Assembly (NCBI RefSeq): GCF_037081675.1
Contig: NZ_JAZAQL010000003.1
Coordinates: 434,001 to 498,000, forward strand
DNA: 64,000 nt
From: Halorubellus litoreus
Lineage (GTDB): Archaea > Halobacteriota > Halobacteria > Halobacteriales > Natrialbaceae
Direction of reading: 5' to 3'
Part shown: positions 39,716-48,033 of the stretch, one piece after another
Position numbering within the stretch: the first letter of the stretch is position 1
Layout of the letters: each line of letters opens with the position of its first letter
Made by a program: the position numbers and the translations under genes
Notes under the pieces: generated by a model
Database searches by the model: none
What the model was told of the DNA's origin: nothing
What the model saw: only the letters and a program-made list of their open reading frames with translations

Positions 39716-40267
39716 ATGTCAGAATCCGAAGGAGGTGAGTTAACGCAAGACACCGTCTTCGAGATACTCAGTAACTCGAGACGACGGTTCATGCTATCGT
39801 ACCTCCACGAGCACGACGGCCCGGTCGACCTCATGGATCTCGCGAACGAGATCGCAGCGTGGGAGAACGACACGCCGGTCGAGGAACTCACCGACAAGCA
39901 ATCCAAACGCGTGTACGTCTCGGTCTACCAGACGCACGTTCCGAAGCTCGTGTCCACGAACCTCATCGAGTACGACTCGGAGTCGGGGCTCATCGAGCTC
40001 TCGGACCGAGCGAGCGAGATCGAGCGGTACATGCCCGAGTCCGACGACGAACGACCCTGGCATCGGTACTACGCGATTCTCGCGGCCGTCTCTGCGGCGT
40101 TCTATGCGGGCGTTGCCGTGGGCGTACCGCTCCTGGACGTATTGCCCGAAGCGGTCGCCGGTGTCATCGTCGTCCTCGCGTTCGCCGTCCTGTCGGCGGC
40201 GCACTACGTGGACCGTGACCGCGGCCGACCGATCGTCGAAGATGCCTCCGTCGAGGACAACTCATGA
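39716..40267 (+). CDS. Membrane-anchored DUF7344-type HTH regulator
   Basis: This 183-residue protein is the most compact of the three membrane paralogues. Residues about 12-85 hold the winged helix (TVFEILSNSRRRFMLSYL, SKRVYVSVYQTHVPKL, NLIEYD). Two membrane helices lie near 117-160 (ILAAVSAAFYAGVAVGVPLLDVLPEAVAGVIVVLAFAVLSAAHYV). The ATG at 39716 lacks a Shine-Dalgarno; a GTG at 39701 in the same frame overlaps the stop of a six-codon upstream frame and may be the true start, adding five residues. CTTAACAAAG about 60 nt upstream is the likely promoter. The conserved HLPK segment is HVPK here. Confidence 0.87.
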   Translation: MSESEGGELTQDTVFEILSNSRRRFMLSYLHEHDGPVDLMDLANEIAAWENDTPVEELTDKQSKRVYVSVYQTHVPKLVSTNLIEYDSESGLIELSDRASEIERYMPESDDERPWHRYYAILAAVSAAFYAGVAVGVPLLDVLPEAVAGVIVVLAFAVLSAAHYVDRDRGRPIVEDASVEDNS

Positions 40268-40547
40268 AAAATCAACCGAAGTTACAGAAACAGGTCGACA
40301 GCGCAGTTAACTATCCAGGCCGCTTCCACGGCCGTCCATCACGTCGCTCACCGTCGAGCACGTCGAGCACCGATGCAGGGTCCCGGTATTATCGCCGAAG
40401 ACCCGCACGTAGCTCGCCGAGACGTGCCGGCCGCAGTTCGCGCACGTTCCGTCCTGCTGTCCCGGAGTGGAACGAAGGTCGTCCATGGTACAGCTTGACC
40501 CACTCGGTGCTGTGGCATTGTTATTCGAGCACTACGAGGTTGGTAGG

Positions 40548-40826
40548 ATGAGCGACGAGTGGAACGCGATCGGGTTCGTCATCAGCTCGAACTACCGCGT
40601 GACCGTCCTCCGGCGCCTCAATCAGGGTCCTGCGACGCCCTCGCAGATCGCGAACGACGAGGACATCGCGATCACGCACGTCTCGCGTGCACTCCGTGAA
40701 CTCGGCGAGCGCGATCTCGTCGAGCTCCTCGTCCCCGAGAACCGGCGGAAGGGTCGCGTCTACGGGATCACCGAGAAAGGCGAGCGCATCTGGAAGGAGA
40801 TGCAGTCACAGAACCTCGCAGAGTGA
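40548..40826 (+). CDS. Winged-helix (MarR/PadR-like) transcriptional regulator
   Basis: This is a 92-residue minimal winged helix-turn-helix. IGFVISSNYRVTVLRRLNQGPATPSQIANDEDIAITHVSRALRELGERDLVEL is the HTH with its recognition helix (THVSRALREL), and VPENRRKGRVYGITEKGERIWKEM is the wing and dimer helix. The start at 40548 is chosen because TTGTTATTCG (40518-40527) lies 20 nt upstream as a core promoter, making the transcript leaderless; the longer in-frame option would include that element. It has no sensor domain. It sits at the end of the DUF7344 cluster. Confidence 0.88.
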   Translation: MSDEWNAIGFVISSNYRVTVLRRLNQGPATPSQIANDEDIAITHVSRALRELGERDLVELLVPENRRKGRVYGITEKGERIWKEMQSQNLAE

Positions 40827-41212
40827 TCGTACGCGACCGACCCCGTCCCTCTTCCTCGGCGACGTCTCACGTCCAGTAGTCACTCGACCGAAGGACGCCC
40901 TCCGTGCGCGACGACGTCTCGCCAGTCGCTCGACGAAGCCCGGCGTTCCGGGATTCCATCTCTCGATCAGTCAATCGCCAGCGGTCCGCTCGAACCCGGT
41001 CATGGGCCCGTCATTCGGACGCACGCGCTGAACAGGTGTTCTCGCTCCGCCCCTGGGGTGGGACGGGCTGCGGCGAGGGGCCCGCGGTGAACTATCTCGT
41101 CGAGAAGCGTGGATTTCGGGACGGGCAACGACCGCTCGATACGGCGTCGATGGACGTCACAGAGGGGGCACGTGGGTGAGGAAAGAAGGCCGGGGAGTCA
41201 GCGGGAGTCGCG
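40827..41212. other. Convergent intergenic region without recognisable genes
   Basis: These 386 bases contain no reading frame with the composition of a haloarchaeal protein, and no repeat or RNA gene was recognised. They separate the winged-helix gene from a convergent micro-gene. Confidence 0.5.
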
Positions 41213-41404
41213 TCAGCGGGGGCGGCGATGACGGCCGCCGTTCGGGAACGCGCTCGCGAGACGTTTCTCGTTCTCCTCGGCCTCGTCCGTCGAATCTGGT
41301 TCGGCGCCTTCCGGGAGGAGCTGCTCGGGCTTGCGCGCGTACGCGGGTGTCGCAGCGAATGCTTGGATTCGACGCATCTCGTCTTCAGTCAGTCGTTCCA
41401 CCAT
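41213..41404 (-). CDS. Small conserved-looking haloarchaeal protein of unknown function
   Basis: This is a 63-residue protein. It opens with MVERLTEDEMRRIQAFAATPAY, a helical, acidic, regulator-like segment, followed by RKPEQLLPEG, an acidic middle and a basic end (GGRHRRPR). The start at 41404 is favoured over an ATG at 41446 because an A/T-rich box (ACTTACTAACG on the minus strand, near 41430-41440) lies about 27 nt upstream, giving a leaderless transcript. It lies just downstream of the large PAS regulator on the same strand. I recall similar short proteins in other haloarchaea but cannot name a family. Confidence 0.65.
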   Translation of the reverse strand: MVERLTEDEMRRIQAFAATPAYARKPEQLLPEGAEPDSTDEAEENEKRLASAFPNGGRHRRPR

Positions 41405-41593
41405 AGGTAACCATTGGCGTACGACACCGTTAGTAAGTGGTTCCATACGTCAGCAAGTGCAAGCGTAAGGTCTCCCTGTGAAAACATCCCAAGCCCCGGA
41501 TCAGCCGGAAGGACCGTACTACTCACCCCGTCCGGCGACGACCGACGCCGGAAGATTGTCGGCCAGACGAAACGAATCGCGTCGGCGCAGCGC

Positions 41594-44500
41594 TCACTCG
41601 GGAGCGCCGACGTCGTCGACCCGACCGTCGCTCTCCAGGAGGAGTGCGAATACCTTCCGCTCCGCCTTCCGGATGTGCTGGCTGAACGTCGGGGGCGCAA
41701 CGCCGAGCGACGACGCCACCTCCTTCCCGCTCACCGACCGCGGCCACTCGAAGAACCCCCCGTAGAACGCCGCCTCGAGGACCGCAAGCTGGCGTTCGGT
41801 CAACAGCTCCTCGACCTGTCGCTGCAACGCGGTCATCGACTCCATCGGCCGCGAGAACTGGCGCTTCGAGACGAGCTCCGCCCCCGGATACGCCTCGACG
41901 ACCGCGGTCGTCACCGCCCGCACGTCCGTCTCCGGCGGCACGTGCATGACGATACGGGACTCGCCGTCCTCGATCGTCGCCCGCTCGATGTACCCACCGC
42001 TCCCCATCGCTTGCATGTACACCGGCGAGTTCCCGGTCCGCAACTCGAACCGCGACTCGCCGTCGCCGCCCGCCGAGTCGACGATCGTCACCGACCGCCA
42101 CCCCTCGAACGCGTCCACGAGTCCCTCGAGCGCGTCCCGCGCATCGTCGGTCACCGTCCCGTAGACGAGGAGTTCGTCGTCGTTCACTCGAACCGTCTCC
42201 TCGAACGCGATCCGACCGCCCGGGTCGACGTCCACCGCGAACTCGTCGTAGATGCCCTCGACCCGGTACTCGAGCTCCACGACCTCCTCGCTGGTCAACG
42301 CGCGCTTGCGCTCCACCGCAGCGATAGCGTGCCCGACGAACTCGCCGATCCGTTCGACGACCGCGCGCTCCTCGCCCGTGAACGCGTTCTCGCGGTCCGC
42401 GTGCACGCTCAACACCCCGTAGAGCGCGTCCTCGTACGTGATCGGTATCGCTGCCGCGGACCCGAACCCGTGGCGGTCGACGAGCTCGCGCCACGGCTCG
42501 AACTGCGCGTCGGTCGACGCGTCCCGAACGACTTGCACCGCGCGCTCCCGGAACGCACGCCCGACCGGGCCGTGACTCCGCGGGTCCGCCGGGTCAGTCG
42601 TAATCGTCACCCCGGACAGGTACCCGTCCACGCCCGCCTCGGTCCGGAGCGTGACCGTGCCGTCGTACGACTCGACGCCACCGATCCACGCGAACGAGTA
42701 CGACGACGAAGCGGCGAGCTCCTCGCAGACGAGCGCCTCGATGTCCTCGCGCGTCGACCCCTCGACGGCCGCGGACGCGACGTCTCGAACGAGCGCGTTC
42801 ATCTCGTTCAACGCCTCGAGTCGCGCACGCTGGCTCTCGATCTTCCGTTCGCGGTTCACGCGCTCGGTGACGTCGCGGAGCACCCCGACGCGACCGCAGC
42901 CGTCCTCGAACCCGAACGCGGACACCTGGACGTCGGCGACGAACGTCTCGTCGGTCGTCGCACGGACCGTCCCCTGGAACCGACCCGCATCCCGGTCGCC
43001 GTCGTCGGTCGACGCGAGCGCACGCTCGGCTTTCTCGACGAACGCGTCGTCGAGCACCTCTCGGGCCGCCGCACCGACGATGTCGTCCACGGGTGCATCG
43101 ACCAGGGACGCGAACGCGTCGTTCACGAACGTGAACCGGTTCTCGCTGTCGAGCACGTAGATGCCGTCCTCGACGGTTTCGACGATGCGTTCGTACGTCT
43201 CGAGTTCGCGTTCGCGCTCCCAGCGGTCGGAGATGTCGCGGACGACGCCGGCGGTCCCGGTCATCCGGCCGTCGTCGTCCGTGAGCACCGCGAGTCGGTT
43301 CTCGACGGGATACGGTTCGCCGTCCTTCGGCTGGACCTCGTACTCGGCGCGTAATCGCCTGGGTTCGTCCGCGTCCAGGACGTCGACGAGCTGCTGGGCG
43401 ACGGTCGCGACCGCGTCGTCACTCATCCCGATGGAGACGTGCGACCCGAGGAGTTCCGACCGAGAGTACCCGGACGCTTCCACGGCCGCATCGTTCACGA
43501 ACGTGAACTCGCCGAACTCGTCGAGCTCGTAGACCGGTTCGCCGAGGGCGTCGACGAGGCTCGCGTACCGACGGAGCTCGCGCTCGCGAACCACGCGGTC
43601 CGTGACGTCGCGGAGGTGGACGGCGACCCCGTGGTCGATGGGGACGGCTTCGAGGTCGAACCGTCTGTCGTCGAACCCGGTCGCGTCCTCGACGCTCACC
43701 GCCGTTCCGGTGTCGAGACACTCCATCACAGCGCGCTTCGCGTCGGGCGTCGCGGCGAACGCGGTGTCGACGTGCTGGTCGAGGAGCACGGTCTCCTCGT
43801 CCTCGACGTCGCAGACGATTCGCGCGAACCTGTCGCCGACGTCCACGACGTACCCCGACGCGTCCACGGTCGCGAACCCGTCGACGGCTCGCGACCGGAA
43901 CGCGGCGAGTTCTTCCTCGGCGGCCGCGTACGCGTTCGCGAGTTCGGACTCCCAGTCGGCCTGTCGCGTGACGTCCCGGGTCGTCACGACCAGGCTGTCC
44001 GGCGCGGTCGGGCGGACGCTGACCGCCAGCCACCGGCCCTCGTCCTCGACGCGGACGCGACGCGGTCCGTCCCGGACCTCCGTCCAGACGTCTGTGACTG
44101 GGTCCGGAACGCGTTCGTTCCCCTCGCTAACGAGCGCGACACGTTCGAGGCGCTCGCGCGTCGGCTCGTCCTCGAACCCGAGATGCGCTCGGAACGTCGC
44201 GGACGCGAACCCGACGCGTCCGTCCCGGTCGAACGTCACCACCCCCACTGACGCGTCGTCCAGCGCCGCTTCGACCGACGGACCGGGAACCGGCGACCCC
44301 GACTCGGCCGACGCCGACCCCGTATCGCCGGCGGAGGCACTCGCAGCGGTATCGCCGGCGGAGGCACTCGCAGCGGTATCGTCCACACCCGTCGCTATCG
44401 ACTTCTCCCCCGTTGCGCGCGACGTCCACCAGATTCGGGCGCTTGCCCCGACTGACTTCGTCCGTACGTGCCCGGCATCGCTCAACCTATCCAGTCGGTC

Positions 44501-44617
44501 GTACGTGCTTCGTCGTCCCACCCCGAGCTCGTCACTGACCTCGGTCGTCGAAAGCGGTTCCCCAGCCCCCTCGAGGACCGAGAGCGTCTCAGCGAGCGCC
44601 GGCGTGATGGACGCCAT
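41594..44617 (-). CDS. Multi-PAS/GAF regulator with N-terminal HTH and C-terminal bacterioopsin-activator HTH
   Basis: This is a 1007-residue soluble sensor-regulator. The N-terminus (residues 1-65) is a winged helix (ETLSVLEGAGEPLSTTEVSDELGVGRRSTYDRLDRL). A Ser/Ala-rich linker with a 9-residue tandem repeat follows. About four PAS domains span roughly residues 110-630 (YASLVDALGEPVYELDEFGEFTFVNDAA; YERIVETVEDGIYVLDSENRFTFVNDAFASLVD). A GAF domain lies at roughly 640-790 and a BAT-type GAF/HTH output at about 800-1000, ending in LTERQLAVLEAAFYGGFFEWPR and VAPPTFSQHIRKAERKV. Two DNA-binding heads on one sensor are unusual. The ATG at 44617 begins directly at the HTH. Ligands are unknown. Confidence 0.92.
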   Translation of the reverse strand: MASITPALAETLSVLEGAGEPLSTTEVSDELGVGRRSTYDRLDRLSDAGHVRTKSVGASARIWWTSRATGEKSIATGVDDTAASASAGDTAASASAGDTGSASAESGSPVPGPSVEAALDDASVGVVTFDRDGRVGFASATFRAHLGFEDEPTRERLERVALVSEGNERVPDPVTDVWTEVRDGPRRVRVEDEGRWLAVSVRPTAPDSLVVTTRDVTRQADWESELANAYAAAEEELAAFRSRAVDGFATVDASGYVVDVGDRFARIVCDVEDEETVLLDQHVDTAFAATPDAKRAVMECLDTGTAVSVEDATGFDDRRFDLEAVPIDHGVAVHLRDVTDRVVRERELRRYASLVDALGEPVYELDEFGEFTFVNDAAVEASGYSRSELLGSHVSIGMSDDAVATVAQQLVDVLDADEPRRLRAEYEVQPKDGEPYPVENRLAVLTDDDGRMTGTAGVVRDISDRWERERELETYERIVETVEDGIYVLDSENRFTFVNDAFASLVDAPVDDIVGAAAREVLDDAFVEKAERALASTDDGDRDAGRFQGTVRATTDETFVADVQVSAFGFEDGCGRVGVLRDVTERVNRERKIESQRARLEALNEMNALVRDVASAAVEGSTREDIEALVCEELAASSSYSFAWIGGVESYDGTVTLRTEAGVDGYLSGVTITTDPADPRSHGPVGRAFRERAVQVVRDASTDAQFEPWRELVDRHGFGSAAAIPITYEDALYGVLSVHADRENAFTGEERAVVERIGEFVGHAIAAVERKRALTSEEVVELEYRVEGIYDEFAVDVDPGGRIAFEETVRVNDDELLVYGTVTDDARDALEGLVDAFEGWRSVTIVDSAGGDGESRFELRTGNSPVYMQAMGSGGYIERATIEDGESRIVMHVPPETDVRAVTTAVVEAYPGAELVSKRQFSRPMESMTALQRQVEELLTERQLAVLEAAFYGGFFEWPRSVSGKEVASSLGVAPPTFSQHIRKAERKVFALLLESDGRVDDVGAPE
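44322..44375. repeat. 27-bp perfect tandem duplication in the regulator linker
   Basis: The 27 bases at 44322-44348 are repeated exactly at 44349-44375. They encode two copies of a nine-residue DTAASASAG-type unit in the linker after the N-terminal HTH. Confidence 0.9.
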
Positions 44618-44841
44618 ACCCCCTGTCACGCCCCGAACCCACTTCAACACTCCGCCGGCGGAGGCCGCTGTCCGTGGACAACTGGAAACCACCTGGTCAG
44701 CGACCAGTACGCAACGCTCACCACGAACTTGCGACACTCTCCCACCACCGCCCGACGAACACCCTACAATGTTCTAGGCGAGACTTAGCAACGCTGGTAG
44801 TAATACTCGGTTATGGGGGGAGTCGACCCGCCTGAACGACA

Positions 44842-45189
44842 ATGACCGACAACACATACAGATGGTCGCGTGACCGTGCCCTGAACGGTACGTTCCTCGG
44901 ACATCTCGGCCCCGACGAACGGCACTACCTGCTCTCTGACTCGGACCGACGGGCAGTCATCGGGGTGCTCGCGGACAGAACGACCCCGATACACCTGTCG
45001 GAACTCGCCGACGAGGTCGTCCTGGCGACCGCACCGACGACCGTCGACGTGGACGCCCATCGACGAGAGTTCGAGATCGTCCTCCACCACAACCACCTGC
45101 CGCGGCTCGACGACGCCGGTGTCGTGGAGTACGACGCGGCGACGAACCGCGTCGACCCAGTACGGAACTCGACTGCGCTGTCGCCCTGA
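44842..45189 (+). CDS. Soluble DUF7344-type mini HTH protein
   Basis: This is a 115-residue soluble relative of the membrane DUF7344 regulators. LLSDSDRRAVIGVLADRTTPIHLSELADEV is the winged-helix core and RREFEIVLHHNHLPRLDDAGVVEYD is the family signature with HLPR. It lacks the C-terminal helices. GGTTATGG (44810-44817), about 25 nt upstream of the ATG, is a suitable core promoter. It diverges from the PAS regulator gene, so mutual regulation is possible. A similar soluble protein is encoded at 47550-47939. Confidence 0.85.
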   Translation: MTDNTYRWSRDRALNGTFLGHLGPDERHYLLSDSDRRAVIGVLADRTTPIHLSELADEVVLATAPTTVDVDAHRREFEIVLHHNHLPRLDDAGVVEYDAATNRVDPVRNSTALSP

Positions 45190-45442
45190 CCGCCGCCTCG
45201 GAACATCCGGCGACCAGCCGGTTCGTCGAGGGAACCAACCGCGTCGACGAGGCCACTGGGAGCAAAATCGACGAACTTCCGCGCTTCCGCGGAGCGTCGC
45301 GAACGCGGTCGCAGGAGCGAACGGACGTATCGGTCAACAACTCGGTGCGATCGTGATAGGTCAACAATACGGTGCGGTAGTGGTACGTTGTGCACTCGAA
45401 CCGTCGGTTACAGTTAGGTCCGCGAGTGTCCTACGTGGCGGT

Positions 45443-45874
45443 ATGTCCACAGTTCTGCTAGCCGTCGACGGGAGCGAGCACGGGCAGCACGCCGCCGACC
45501 GCGCACTCGAAGAAGCGAACGCGCGCAACGCCACCCTCCACTGTCTCTGCGTCGTCGACCGTCGAGTGCACGCCGAACCCGGACTGAGTACCGGCGAGCT
45601 GTCGACCATCGAAGCAGAGGACCGCGGGCACCGGTTCGTCGACGACGTCGCGGAGACCGCACAGGACCGCGGCGTCGCCGTCGAGACCGCAGTGAAGCAC
45701 GGCGTTCCCGTGGACGTCATCCTCGAGTACGCGCGCGAAGTCAGCGCGGACCTCGTCTTCGTCGGCGAACACGGCGACCACGACAACCACCTCGGTGGCG
45801 TCGGCCGCCGCGTCGCCGACGCCGCGGACTGCGAGGTCGTCGTCGCGACCGAACGCGTCGACAGCGCTCCCTGA
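45443..45874 (+). CDS. Universal stress protein family, variant nucleotide loop
   Basis: This is a 143-residue UspA fold (VLLAVDGSEHGQHAADRAL at the N-terminus, ADLVFVGEHGD near residues 103-113). The ATP-binding consensus G-x2-G-x9-G-S/T is altered: after GEHG the pattern continues to a GVGRRV with Arg where Ser or Thr binds phosphate. It may therefore be a non-nucleotide-binding member. It probably acts as a stress-related dimeric modulator, from family knowledge. It is followed 95 nt downstream by a second Usp gene on the same strand. Confidence 0.9.
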   Translation: MSTVLLAVDGSEHGQHAADRALEEANARNATLHCLCVVDRRVHAEPGLSTGELSTIEAEDRGHRFVDDVAETAQDRGVAVETAVKHGVPVDVILEYAREVSADLVFVGEHGDHDNHLGGVGRRVADAADCEVVVATERVDSAP

Positions 45875-45969
45875 CCCGGCTCGACGGGGCTTCCGCGTGG
45901 ACTGCTGGCCGTTCTCACCGACTGGTAGGCACGCGCAACATTATGGCCTCTCCCGACGTTGTATCAGGT

Positions 45970-46416
45970 ATGCGATTCCTCATCGCGACCGACGGGTCGG
46001 CAGCCGGTGACAGAGCGATCGAATACGCGGCGTCGCTCGTCGACGCAACCCGCGACCACGTGACGCTCGTGCACGTCGTGGACCCCGACGTGTACGCGAG
46101 CACTGCGAGCGAACCACTCGCGGACGTGAGCGAGGCCGACGACCTCCTCGTCTCGACCGTCCGCGACGCCGAGGACCGCGGCGCGCGCATCCTCGAGGAG
46201 TCCATGGTGGACGCCGAGGCGCTCGGGCTCTCGGTCGACACGGAACTCCTCTACGGGAACCCGGCGTCCGAGGTCGCCTCGTACGCTGCGGACGTGGACG
46301 CTGACGGCGTCTTCGTCGGCACGACCGGGAAGAGCGAGCGCGCAGAACGCGTCCTCGGGAGCGTCGCGAAGAACCTCGTCGAGCGCGCGTCCTGCCCGGT
46401 CACCGTTGTTCGCTGA
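45970..46416 (+). CDS. Universal stress protein family, canonical ATP-binding type
   Basis: This is a 148-residue UspA protein. MRFLIATDGSAAGDRAIEYA opens the fold, and the C-terminus carries the intact phosphate loop GTTGKSERAERVLGSVA (G-x2-G-x9-G-S). The ATG at 45970 is chosen because CATTATGG (45939-45946) lies about 25 nt upstream as a leaderless promoter; an earlier ATG at 45943 overlaps that box. It probably arose from a tandem duplication with the preceding gene, though the nucleotide site differs between the two. Confidence 0.93.
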   Translation: MRFLIATDGSAAGDRAIEYAASLVDATRDHVTLVHVVDPDVYASTASEPLADVSEADDLLVSTVRDAEDRGARILEESMVDAEALGLSVDTELLYGNPASEVASYAADVDADGVFVGTTGKSERAERVLGSVAKNLVERASCPVTVVR

Positions 46417-46554
46417 CCGACGGGCGCTCACTAGCTCGCTCACTCACTCACTCACGTTCTTACTTGCTCTATCGACCGCGCGTAGCTCTCGCGCACACTC
46501 GAGTAGTCACCGCGACGGCTCTCTGCGTGTCTTCGGTTCAAGGCGACGCGACCG

Positions 46555-47160
46555 TCACTCGGTCCAGATGACTCGGACCCCCCCGACGAGCAGTCTGTCG
46601 GCGCCCCAGGTGGCGGCCGCGTACGACGCGAAGAACGTCGCGAGCGTCACGACGTCCAGCGCGACGACTCCCGTCACGTCGAACGCCGCGACCGAACGTA
46701 CCACGTCGGGGAGCGTCGCCATCGCGACCGTGAACGTGGCCGCTGCGAGCGCCCCGCCTATCACGACCGCCAGCGACGCCACGGTCGCTTCCGTCTCCGA
46801 CGGGATGCGAGCCCAGAGCCCGCTCTCGTCCGTCCGCCCCCTGAACGCTGCGACCTGTCGACCGACCTGGTCGACGACGGTCAACGCGAGGACGAACCAG
46901 AGGAACGCAGCCAACCCGAACGTCACCATCCCTGCACTGATGCCGAGAGACGCGTCGGTCAGGACGTCGACGAACGCCGGCGTCACGCGGTCGACAACGA
47001 CGTAGAACAGCACGTACCCGAGTACGGCATCTACCGGGCCGTACGCCGGGCGGAAGACGCCCCTGTCCGCGGACGTTGACCCTCCACGGGTCGGCGAAGC
47101 GTGCTCTCCACGGCGGCGGTCGCCGTCGGTCCGCTCGGGGGCGTCGGCATTCCGACTCAT
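46555..47160 (-). CDS. Integral membrane protein of unknown function
   Basis: This is a 201-residue protein. The first 38 residues are polar and Arg/Asp-rich. Four hydrophobic segments follow at about residues 43-60, 78-98, 126-146 and 162-180, with a short amphipathic link (DQVGRQVAAFRGRTDESG) between the second and third. No catalytic motif or known family is evident. It lies between the Usp pair and a cluster of regulators, in opposite orientation to the Usp genes. Its third-position bias confirms that it is coding. Confidence 0.8.
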   Translation of the reverse strand: MSRNADAPERTDGDRRRGEHASPTRGGSTSADRGVFRPAYGPVDAVLGYVLFYVVVDRVTPAFVDVLTDASLGISAGMVTFGLAAFLWFVLALTVVDQVGRQVAAFRGRTDESGLWARIPSETEATVASLAVVIGGALAAATFTVAMATLPDVVRSVAAFDVTGVVALDVVTLATFFASYAAATWGADRLLVGGVRVIWTE

Positions 47161-47319
47161 GTCCTTCTAGACGCGACTAGCGCGTATCAACCAGGACGCT
47201 GAATCTCGCGGCCCGAGAGTCGCGAGCGACTCCGGGCGCGAGCGCCGTTCGGCGACTGCATGGGCCCGGAGTTACGCGGGAACGACCTGGTACGTCGAGG
47301 CGCGACGCTTCGCAGCACG

Positions 47320-47469
47320 TCACTCGCTGTAGCCTTCCTGGAGGAACGTGCCATCCGTCTCGTACATCGACACGAGTTCGGCGATGAGTTCGGGGATGGT
47401 CTCGTCCTCCTCGAGGTGGCGGTCGAGTCGTTCTGCCAGTTCGTCGTCGAGTTCGATTGTTCGGGGCAT
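47320..47469 (-). CDS. 49-residue ribbon-helix-helix-like micro-protein (DUF7557-like)
   Basis: The product begins MPRTIELDDELAERLDRHLE and ends FLQEGYSE. An N-terminal beta strand followed by two helices is the minimal ribbon-helix-helix layout, as in short antitoxin-like haloarchaeal proteins of the DUF7557 type. It is highly acidic with strong third-position G/C bias. It stops at 47320, with no toxin-like neighbour. GAAATAAG-type A/T sequence about 35 nt upstream (near 47503-47510) could be its promoter. The family name is tentative; that it is a real gene is more certain. Confidence 0.75.
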   Translation of the reverse strand: MPRTIELDDELAERLDRHLEEDETIPELIAELVSMYETDGTFLQEGYSE

Positions 47470-47549
47470 GGTATCGTCCACCAAGACGTACGCTCGGCGA
47501 CGAGAAATAAGTTGAGTCGAGCCGGGCCGTGGTCCCCGAACCAGGTGCG

Positions 47550-47939
47550 TCAGTCGTCGCCCTCGTCGCCGGTCGCTCGACGGACGGCACGCTTCACCGC
47601 GTCGTCCATCGGTTCAGGGGTGACGATACCGTCCTCGGGATCGTACGAGAGCAAGCCAGCGTCGTCGAGGTGCGGCAGGTGGTCGTGATGGAGCAGTATC
47701 AGGAGGTGGTCTCGGTTCGCTGGCGTCGCGGACTCGACCGTCGCGTTGCGCTCCCACTCGACGAGTGCTGTCGCGAGTTCTCCCCGCGACCACTCACGTG
47801 GGTCGTCGAGGACGAGGTCGAGGACGCGGCGTCTGACCGCGGAGCTGAGCGCGCGATGCGTCCCAGCATCGAGACCCGGGACCGGCGAGCACTCTCCGCT
47901 CCCGCCGGCGCGGTTGCCGTCGAAGTCCTCTCCGCTCAT
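47550..47939 (-). CDS. Soluble DUF7344-type mini HTH protein
   Basis: This is a 129-residue soluble regulator. ALSSAVRRRVLDLVLDDPREWSRGELATALVEWE is the winged-helix core and RDHLLILLHHDHLPHLDDAGLLSYD is the family signature. It has an N-terminal Gly/Asp-rich lead and no membrane helices. The start at 47939 is favoured because GATTTATCACC on the minus strand (near 47962-47972) lies about 25 nt upstream, so the transcript is leaderless. It is the fifth DUF7344-type protein in 13.6 kb and closest to the one at 44842. Confidence 0.86.
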   Translation of the reverse strand: MSGEDFDGNRAGGSGECSPVPGLDAGTHRALSSAVRRRVLDLVLDDPREWSRGELATALVEWERNATVESATPANRDHLLILLHHDHLPHLDDAGLLSYDPEDGIVTPEPMDDAVKRAVRRATGDEGDD

Positions 47940-48033
47940 ACGAGGACACACGGAACCAATGGTGATAAATCGGTGTCGTCGTTCAACTGAACGACGGCGC
48001 GGAGAGACACGAGCGGTTAGGTCGACCAATGGC

